NCBI GenBank assembly: GCA_002407925.1
Contig: DHPN01000012.1
Span: 69,240-97,506 of the forward strand
Direction of reading: 5' to 3'
Source of the DNA: Atopobiaceae bacterium UBA5363
GTDB lineage: Bacteria; Actinomycetota; Coriobacteriia; Coriobacteriales; Atopobiaceae
Length of the DNA stretch: 28,267 nt
Shown here one piece after another: positions 22,484-28,267 of the stretch. A program made the translations under genes and the position numbers. The notes beneath the pieces were generated by a model, which saw only the letters and a program-made list of their open reading frames with translations, was not told where the DNA came from and did not search any database. Position 1 is the first letter of the stretch. Each line of letters opens with the position of its first letter.

Positions 22484-22608
22484 TTAACCAAAGACTTTCT
22501 TATACAGCTCGTCCTGCTCAGGTAGCTGCGTGACATATCCTACAGGTCAACCGAAGCGTAGTCACCGTCAATGCCGAAGTCTCCCATGATAATAAAAGCA
22601 AACTTCAT
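22484..22608 (-). pseudogene. Collapsed small gene, DUF6506-like remnant
   Basis: The ATG at 22608, four bases after the P-ATPase stop, starts MKFAFIIMGDFGIDGD and soon hits a stop. In another frame the sequence continues VGYVTQLPEQDELYKKVFG and stops at 22484. From memory, both pieces resemble the two ends of DUF6506-type proteins of about 100 residues. The middle 60-70 residues are missing and the frame is shifted at the joint near 22535-22545. Family identity is recalled, not searched. Confidence 0.5.
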
Positions 22609-22612
22609 AGGG

Positions 22613-25303
22613 CTATCGTTCTTCTTCACACTCATGATGCACGAGGCGTTGCTTGAATTCTTGACGCTCGCATCGATTATCCCAAAGCTTAACAAACTCT
22701 GCAATGATAGTTGGGATAATACTAAGCCCACCAACAAGCACCCAGTCCGATAGCCCAAGCGGAACAAGACCAAAGATAGCCCCCACGGGCTCAATGATAA
22801 CCATGATCGCAAAGAGCGCCATCATAGCGAGGGCTACATAGAGCAAAAGCATGTTATCTTGTATTGTACGCTTAAAAATAGAAACCCTGCTCCTCACCGT
22901 AAAGATGTGCAAGATGCTCGTGAAAGATACAACAAGAAAAGCCATTGTGCTGCCAAGCTCTTGGGATGGAGCAACGCCGCTGTTGAAGTGAACAAACACT
23001 CCATTGTAATAGGCAATAAGTCCGACCACAGTGAAGGTAAACGCTTGTATAGCAATGACGCGCAGGATACCACCTCCAAAGAAGCTCTCCTGCCGGCCAA
23101 TAGGTTTACGCCCCATAATGCGCTCATCACTTGTTTCTTGTGCAAGACGTAGGCCAGGCACGCCATCTCCCAAGACATTAATAAGTAGCAGCATCACGGG
23201 AGACAAAGGAATGCCCCAGCCCATCAACTGGGCCCCAAGCATAAGAACAACTTCTGAAAGGTTGCACACCAACAAGAAATAGATCACTTTGCGGATATTC
23301 GAAAAGACATTACGGCCTTCACGTACGGCAGATATGATGGTGGCAAAATTATCATCGGTTAAGACCATATCTGCTGCACTCTTGGCTACTTCAGTACCAG
23401 CTTGTCCCATCGCAACACCCACATCGGCAGCCTTCAGCGCAGGAGCATCATTAACGCCGTCACCCGTCATGGCAACGACCTCTCCGTTTTCCTGCCAAGC
23501 CTCAACAATGCGGATCTTGTCCTCCGGTGACACACGCGCATAGACAGAATAAGACCGTACATTCTCTACGAGATCTTCATCACTCATCCGAGAGAGCTCT
23601 TGTCCGGTGATAACAATCTCATCTTTTTGCATAATGCCAGTCTGACGTGCAATAGCTGTGGCTGTTGCAGCATGATCACCTGTAATCATAACCGTGCGGA
23701 TACCCGCATTGCGTGCAGTTGTAACTGCTTTAGTCGCCTCAGGACGGGGAGGATCAAGCAAACCGATAATGCCCTCGAAGTCAAGATCGCACTCTAGCTC
23801 TTCAAACTTACCATCAGCAGGTAAGCTATCTACCTTTTTGCTGCCAAGAGCTATCACGCGCAATGCATCATCGGCAAAAGAATCATGCATGCGCTGACGT
23901 TCTTCATAAGCAATCTCTGTTGTCTTCACAAAAGGGACCCTGTCAAAGGCACCTTTTGTGAGCACGATATAGCCGCCTTCGGGGCAGCGATGTATACTTG
24001 TCATCATCTTACGTGTTGAGGAAAATGGTACTTCACCCACACGTGGCCACTGCGAGGCAAGTTCCTCTTGACTTTGCCCTTCGCTTTTTAACAAACGTAT
24101 GATGGCGCTTTCTGTGGCATCTCCCACAACATGTTCGTTACCATCTTCATCACGCTCAATGCTTGCATTGCTCGCAAGGGCAAGAAAACGTAACAGTTGT
24201 GCTGGACCTTCAGGCACAGGTCCGTCGCTTGTCTTGGCAACCTTATATCCAGGGGCCCACAGCCTCTGGATTGACATACGATTTTGAGTGAGAGTCCCGG
24301 TCTTATCTGAACAGATGATGGAAACGTTTCCTAAGGTTTCAACAGCTGGCAACTTTCTGATTAACGCATGATGGGCAACCATGTTCTGAATACCATGTGT
24401 TAGCGTCAGTGTCACTATAAGCTGTAAGGTTTCTGGCACAGCAGCCACAGCAAGCGAGACAGCAGCAAGCGCCATCGCCCATGGATCCTCTCCTTGCCCT
24501 AAACCCACCGCCAGCAAGATAACCGCGGCAACAATAGCAACAAAGCTCACAGCACGACTAACACGATCTAGACGAACCTGCAGAGGCGTCTTTATCTTCT
24601 GCTCGTCATTAAGGTATCCTGCGATTTTCCCCATCTCAGTAGCCATGCCCGTAGCTACTACCACCGCTGTCGCATTACCAGCCGTTACAAGACAACCTGA
24701 AAATACCATTGTGAAACGGTCCCCCAAAGGAGCATCGTCTTCAACTAAGGCTTCGGCATCTTTTTCGACAGGCTCGCTTTCCCCTGTTAGAGATGATTCA
24801 TCTACTTGCAAGGAGGCGCTCTCCACCAAACGTGCATCAGCAGGGATAAGATCTCCGGTCTTAAGGTAAATAATATCTCCTGGCACAACCTGATCCGTCC
24901 CTATATGCTGACGAGAGCCAGCGCGCAAGGCAAGGCAAGAGGGGCTATTTAAGTTCTGGAGTGCTTCGAGCGCCCGCTCAGCACCACGCTCTTGCGTCAC
25001 AGCAAGAGTGACATTCATAACAATAATGGCAAAAACAACCAAAGGCTCTATGAAGCCGTGACCCTCACGTATTGCCAATCCTAATGAAAGAAGAGCCGCT
25101 ATAAGTAAGATGACGTTAGCTACATCCTTGAACTGACGCAGTACCATCGAAAAAATACTGCTGCCTTCTGCAACTTGATAGGCATTGGGACCATACTTCT
25201 CAAGGCGACGCCGCACTTCGGCGCCATCAAGGCCAGCAGAAGTGTCAGCGTGCATCTTCTCTAAAACATCGTTGCTCTTCATTACATGCCATATGGACAT
25301 CAT
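22613..25303 (-). CDS. Cation-transporting P-type ATPase, calcium-pump type
   Basis: An 896-residue P2-type ATPase that probably exports Ca2+ (or Mn2+). In order: the N-terminal cation-ATPase domain (GLDGAEVRRRLEKYGPNAYQ), M1-M2, the actuator loop TGES (173-176), M3-M4 with VPETL (289-293), the phosphorylation site DKTGT (333-337), MITGDHAATATAIA, MTGDGVNDAPALKAADVG, and M5-M10. Asn/Glu in NLSEVV and Asn/Asp in INVLGDG fit the calcium-binding sites of M5 and M6. The usual M4 PEGL reads PETL. The start among nearby ATGs (25303, 25300, 25282) is not decided. A small degraded gene directly follows. It is divergent from the peroxidase gene. Confidence 0.9.
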   Translation of the reverse strand: MMSIWHVMKSNDVLEKMHADTSAGLDGAEVRRRLEKYGPNAYQVAEGSSIFSMVLRQFKDVANVILLIAALLSLGLAIREGHGFIEPLVVFAIIVMNVTLAVTQERGAERALEALQNLNSPSCLALRAGSRQHIGTDQVVPGDIIYLKTGDLIPADARLVESASLQVDESSLTGESEPVEKDAEALVEDDAPLGDRFTMVFSGCLVTAGNATAVVVATGMATEMGKIAGYLNDEQKIKTPLQVRLDRVSRAVSFVAIVAAVILLAVGLGQGEDPWAMALAAVSLAVAAVPETLQLIVTLTLTHGIQNMVAHHALIRKLPAVETLGNVSIICSDKTGTLTQNRMSIQRLWAPGYKVAKTSDGPVPEGPAQLLRFLALASNASIERDEDGNEHVVGDATESAIIRLLKSEGQSQEELASQWPRVGEVPFSSTRKMMTSIHRCPEGGYIVLTKGAFDRVPFVKTTEIAYEERQRMHDSFADDALRVIALGSKKVDSLPADGKFEELECDLDFEGIIGLLDPPRPEATKAVTTARNAGIRTVMITGDHAATATAIARQTGIMQKDEIVITGQELSRMSDEDLVENVRSYSVYARVSPEDKIRIVEAWQENGEVVAMTGDGVNDAPALKAADVGVAMGQAGTEVAKSAADMVLTDDNFATIISAVREGRNVFSNIRKVIYFLLVCNLSEVVLMLGAQLMGWGIPLSPVMLLLINVLGDGVPGLRLAQETSDERIMGRKPIGRQESFFGGGILRVIAIQAFTFTVVGLIAYYNGVFVHFNSGVAPSQELGSTMAFLVVSFTSILHIFTVRSRVSIFKRTIQDNMLLLYVALAMMALFAIMVIIEPVGAIFGLVPLGLSDWVLVGGLSIIPTIIAEFVKLWDNRCERQEFKQRLVHHECEEER

Positions 25304-25453
25304 CTACCGCCTGAATATCAAAAATCCGAAACAATGTCGTACTTAAGACCTGTCTCATGTAAAACCATACTCATCTTGCAAAACCAGTCACGCCACAATA
25401 TGGATAACTAGTCCTATTATTTTCTATTACTCGCCACATCTGTCAACGACTCT

Positions 25454-25486
25454 GGGTATAAATACCCTCGATATCTAATGATATCG
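25454..25486. promoter_or_regulatory. Two adjacent palindromes upstream of the peroxidase
   Basis: GGGTAT-AA-ATACCC (25454-25467) and CGATATC-TAAT-GATATCG (25469-25486) are perfect inverted repeats separated by one base, about 40 bp before the start codon, in the divergent promoter region with the P-type ATPase. They may be operator sites or leader hairpins. They do not match the PerR consensus I know. Confidence 0.5.
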
Positions 25487-25524
25487 CACGTCATCAGTAA
25501 ATTCGTACATCCTTTGGAGGTAAT

Positions 25525-26076
25525 ATGAGCGTAATATACGATTTCACCGTGAAGGATCGTGACGGCAACGATGTATCTCTTTCAAAATACAAGGGTAAAG
25601 TACTGCTTGTAGTAAACACTGCAACAGAGTGTGGCTTTACTCCTACGTATGCAGACCTGCAAAAGCTCTATACTGAACTCTCTGGTAAAGGCCTTGAGAT
25701 TCTCGATTTCCCGTGCAATCAGTTTGGTAGTCAAGCTCCGGGCACCGCGGAAGAGATTCATACCTTCTGCACTGGCCGTTTTGGCGTTACGTTCCCACAG
25801 TTTGGCAAGCTTGAGGTAAATGGTTCTGGTGAGGATCCTCTCTACACATGGCTCAAGAGCAAAAAGAGCTATGCGGGCTTCGATCCCAACCATCCCATCA
25901 CTCCGGTTCTCGTTAAAATTCTTAAGGAAAAGGATCCAAACTGGGAGAAGTCTTCTGATATTAAGTGGAACTTCACAAAGTTTCTAATCGACCGGAATGG
26001 CAATGTCATCAAACGTTTTGAGCCAACGGCAAATGTCGAAAAAGTTGTTAAGCCGGCAGTAGAGGCTTTGCTTTAA
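25525..26076 (+). CDS. Glutathione peroxidase family thiol peroxidase (Cys type)
   Basis: A 183-residue thioredoxin-fold peroxidase that reduces peroxides. The catalytic motif NTATECGFTPTY has Cys, not selenocysteine, at about 37. FPCNQFGSQAPGT and WNFTKFLIDRNG carry the Gln and Trp of the active site, and a further Cys in HTFCTGRFG is at the place of the resolving Cys used by thioredoxin-dependent members. The ribosome binding site is TTTGGAGG. It is followed by a perfect terminator, so it is a single-gene unit. With the encapsulated ferritin it suggests defence against oxygen and peroxide. Confidence 0.95.
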   Translation: MSVIYDFTVKDRDGNDVSLSKYKGKVLLVVNTATECGFTPTYADLQKLYTELSGKGLEILDFPCNQFGSQAPGTAEEIHTFCTGRFGVTFPQFGKLEVNGSGEDPLYTWLKSKKSYAGFDPNHPITPVLVKILKEKDPNWEKSSDIKWNFTKFLIDRNGNVIKRFEPTANVEKVVKPAVEALL

Positions 26077-26106
26077 AGCACCATCACGTTCTTATACACC
26101 AGCACC

Positions 26107-26141
26107 TGCGCCTTTCAGGCTATAACAGCCTGAAAGGCGCA
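26107..26141 (+). terminator. Intrinsic terminator of the peroxidase gene
   Basis: TGCGCCTTTCAGGCT and AGCCTGAAAGGCGCA form a perfect 15-bp stem with a five-base loop, followed by TCTTTTAAT, 31 bp after the stop codon. Confidence 0.92.
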
Positions 26142-26308
26142 TCTTTTAATACAAACTCACATGATATGTTCTTAGCGCAAGAACAATAGCCAAATCGAAT
26201 TTTTCAGGCTACCTTGAGAGGAAGCAAATTTGTTCTTGCTTAGTTTCATGCTAGGCTGAGCTGACGGCAGCTTTATCTTCTTAACTCATTTAACAAGAGA
26301 GGATCTCC

Positions 26309-26875
26309 ATGGCAGGAGAGCAGATCATTATCCTCGCTGCGATTCTCATCACCCTAGCGGCTATTATATGGTTTTCGTACCGCTGGCACAGGGAACGCCG
26401 CAGCTTGTGGTTAGGGGTTTCTTTTTTGGCTGCCGCAGGGTCTGTACTTGGGACCGTCGAAGCAATACTGCTGTACTTCGGAGTCGAACGTGGTATCACT
26501 GCTGCCAGCGCTGTCGCGGTGGTACGTGATGCCATTGTCTTTGTTGTAGCGCTGTTATTTCCCATCGTAGTGGTGCTCGCATTTTTCCTAACAGGAATAC
26601 GTCTAATCAAACGCGAGGTCTTTCCCCTCACCGATGCCCTATCCCTCGGGGCAGGCGCTCTTTGCGTGTTTTACCTTGTTGCCTGGCCGTTAGAGCGCGA
26701 CATCTGGCAGGATAGATGGTCAGGAGCCTTGTATGTCTACCTTTCGTTCGTCATGATATTCACCGCGATAACACCTATGGTCTACACCATAACCAATGCG
26801 CTCAACTTCATACCTCATCGCAAACAAACATCATCTACCAGAAAACTTAAATCTATGGGTATACAGCACTCATAA
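26309..26875 (+). CDS. Unidentified membrane protein with four to five hydrophobic segments
   Basis: A 188-residue protein I cannot assign. Hydrophobic segments are at about 4-22 (EQIIILAAILITLAAIIWF), 33-56, 66-97, 107-123 and 138-162, and it ends with a short basic tail (FIPHRKQTSSTRKLK). A GAGAGGAT ribosome binding site precedes the ATG and the frame is clean, so it is probably a real gene. The layout recalls the membrane half of some YdcF-like (DUF218) proteins, whose soluble domain would follow the last segment and is absent here. This is a weak guess. It precedes an aldo/keto reductase by 37 bp and may share its transcript. Confidence 0.7.
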   Translation: MAGEQIIILAAILITLAAIIWFSYRWHRERRSLWLGVSFLAAAGSVLGTVEAILLYFGVERGITAASAVAVVRDAIVFVVALLFPIVVVLAFFLTGIRLIKREVFPLTDALSLGAGALCVFYLVAWPLERDIWQDRWSGALYVYLSFVMIFTAITPMVYTITNALNFIPHRKQTSSTRKLKSMGIQHS

Positions 26876-26912
26876 GGCTTGTTAAGAACATATCTACGAG
26901 AAAGGCTGATCA

Positions 26913-27758
26913 ATGGAAATAAAATCAAATAAATTATATATGCTAGCTGATGGGACAAGACTTCCTGTCATTGGGTTTGGTACGTATCGGTTAAATGGAG
27001 TAAAGGGTGTCCAGGCAATACGCTCCGCCCTTGATTGCGGCTATCGCCTTCTTGACACTGCCTTTAGCTATCAAAATGAAGGTGTGGTAGGACAGGCAAT
27101 TAAGCGTTCTGGTCTCAAAAGGTCAGAGCTTCTCATCACCTCAAAGCTGCCAGGCCGCTACTATGCCCGCAAGGATGCGTTTGCGGCACTTCAAGAATCT
27201 CTTTTTCGCACCGGCTTAGATTATTTTGACCTTTATCTACTTCATTGGCCAAACCCCAGGCTTGATCAGTATGTAGAAGCATGGCAAGCGCTCATTGACG
27301 CAAGGGACATGGGGCTGGTTCGATCCATTGGTGTATGCAACTTTTTACCAGAGCACCTTGAACGTCTTGGACAACAAACCGGCGTCTTGCCAGTTGTCAA
27401 TCAAATCGAGTTACATCCCTACTTTAACCAATCAGAACAGAGGGCTTTTAACAAGTCTCATAATATTTTGACAGAGGCGTGGAGCCCCCTGGGTAGGGCA
27501 ACTGCTGTATTGCATGACCCGCTTCTTGGTACCATTGCCAAAAAGCATGATAAAGATGTGGGCCAGATTGTCTTGAGATGGGAGTTGCAGCTGGGCGTAC
27601 TTCCCATTCCCAAGTCCTCTACACCATCTCGGCAAGCGTCAAATCTTGAGGTATTCGACTTTGAGCTCTCCGAGGAGGAAATGTCTTCTATCAACGAACT
27701 ATCGAGGCCAAACGGACGCTACAAAGGACAAGATCCTGCTACCTACGAGGAGCTCTAG
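26913..27758 (+). CDS. Aldo/keto reductase
   Basis: A 281-residue NADPH-dependent carbonyl reductase of the AKR5-like (2,5-diketo-D-gluconate reductase) group. The catalytic tetrad is visible: Asp and Tyr in LLDTAFSYQNE, Lys in ITSKLPG and His in LYLLHWPNP. The cofactor-binding end includes VLPIPKSSTPSRQASNLEVFDFELSEEE. It is a single barrel of usual length. The ATG follows GAGAAAGG. A Crp/Fnr-type regulator starts three bases after its stop codon on the same strand, so the two may be co-transcribed. The substrate is unknown. Aldehyde or dicarbonyl detoxification is common in the family. Confidence 0.94.
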   Translation: MEIKSNKLYMLADGTRLPVIGFGTYRLNGVKGVQAIRSALDCGYRLLDTAFSYQNEGVVGQAIKRSGLKRSELLITSKLPGRYYARKDAFAALQESLFRTGLDYFDLYLLHWPNPRLDQYVEAWQALIDARDMGLVRSIGVCNFLPEHLERLGQQTGVLPVVNQIELHPYFNQSEQRAFNKSHNILTEAWSPLGRATAVLHDPLLGTIAKKHDKDVGQIVLRWELQLGVLPIPKSSTPSRQASNLEVFDFELSEEEMSSINELSRPNGRYKGQDPATYEEL

Positions 27759-27760
27759 GT

Positions 27761-28267
27761 TTGGCTCAGAGTTTTCCACTCTGGAGTGAATTGAGCAAAG
27801 AGCAGCAGGATGCGTTACTACGATCCGTGACATTGCATACGGTACCTACACGAATAGTCCTTCATACTGGTTTAATTGACTGTCCTGGTGTCTTTATCAT
27901 CGCAGTCGAACAGCTTAGAGCTTACATACATTCTGAACAAGGAAAGGAGGTTACTGTATGGCGCCTGCTTGATGGTGATGTGTGTGTCATGTTAGCACTG
28001 TGTATGATTAAAGACGTACAGTTCGATATAGTAGTGGAAAAGGAGTGCGACACGAGCCTTTGGGTCATATCAGCAGCAGCAGCATGGCAAAAGCTCATGT
28101 ATAGCTCCACAGCAGTAGCAAGCTATACCACTCGCCTTATGGCATCACGTCTTTCTGAGGCAATGTGGCTTATGGAGCAGGTTATGTGGGATGGCTTTGA
28201 CAAGCGCCTTGTCACATTCCTCATCCAAGAGCATCTCTTCGAGGAAAGTAATGAACTTTCCATTACC
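27761..28267 (+). CDS. Crp/Fnr-family transcriptional regulator, cut by the window edge
   Basis: From a TTG at 27761 an open frame of 169 codons runs to the right edge without a stop. It reads SFPLWSELSKEQQDALLRS at the N-terminus, an effector domain with QLRAYIHSEQGKEVTVWRLL and DGDVCVMLALCMIKDVQFDI, a dimer helix (YTTRLMASRLSEAMWLMEQV) and FDKRLVTFLIQEH before the DNA-binding domain, which lies outside the window. This is the Crp/Fnr order. The TTG start follows GAGGAGCTC in the end of the aldo/keto reductase gene. Cys residues occur in the effector domain, but I do not see a clear Fnr iron-sulfur pattern. Ligand and targets are unknown. Confidence 0.85.
   Translation, partial: MAQSFPLWSELSKEQQDALLRSVTLHTVPTRIVLHTGLIDCPGVFIIAVEQLRAYIHSEQGKEVTVWRLLDGDVCVMLALCMIKDVQFDIVVEKECDTSLWVISAAAAWQKLMYSSTAVASYTTRLMASRLSEAMWLMEQVMWDGFDKRLVTFLIQEHLFEESNELSIT

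Overview
The window is a dense bacterial chromosome segment of roughly 50% GC. My best guess is a host-associated member of the Coriobacteriia (Actinomycetota). This rests on the overall gene mix: an EncFtn-type encapsulin operon, a malolactic/malic enzyme next to a DASS transporter, a Tat-like lipoprotein signal, and a small DUF6506-like remnant. There is no 16S or other decisive marker, so the assignment is tentative.

Layout. At 1-1600 the minus strand carries the translation operon infC-rpmI-rplT, with a recognisable promoter, a structured leader containing a terminator-like hairpin, and a probable CTG start for IF-3. A tRNA-Leu(CAA) follows on the plus strand. Next comes about 580 bp of gene-free, palindrome-rich DNA upstream of a D-2-hydroxyacid dehydrogenase, and then a frameshifted LysR regulator. 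At 4650-7823 the minus strand encodes a complete polar amino-acid ABC transporter (permease-permease-ATPase-binding lipoprotein). Divergent from it is a methionine-synthase-like gene of the YxjG/YxjH type, preceded by a short reading frame unusually rich in Met and Cys codons, a candidate sulfur-amino-acid leader peptide. At 9815-12113 a three-gene plus-strand operon encodes a 2,4-diaminopentanoate-dehydrogenase-like enzyme, an encapsulated ferritin with a C-terminal targeting tag, and an encapsulin shell protein.

From 12349 to 16413 lies a decaying malate/organic-acid region: an intact malolactic-type enzyme flanked by a LysR gene with a large internal deletion, a DASS transporter broken by frameshifts and a nonsense codon, and abutting fragments of a UxaA-type dehydratase and an IclR regulator. 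After it come a class I fructose-bisphosphate aldolase, then a divergent module of an HxlR regulator facing a LigB/YgiD-type extradiol dioxygenase and an FMN-dependent quinone reductase, which looks like a catechol/quinone response unit.

The last part (19500-28267) holds a membrane-anchored esterase, a shortened HD-GYP protein, a DUF421 protein, a GlsB/YeaQ-type membrane protein, a calcium-type P-ATPase followed by a collapsed small gene, a thiol peroxidase of the glutathione-peroxidase family, an unidentified membrane protein, an aldo/keto reductase, and a Crp/Fnr regulator that runs off the right edge. Several genes here are damaged, mostly by internal deletions or single frameshifts, which points to ongoing gene loss in regulatory and transport functions.
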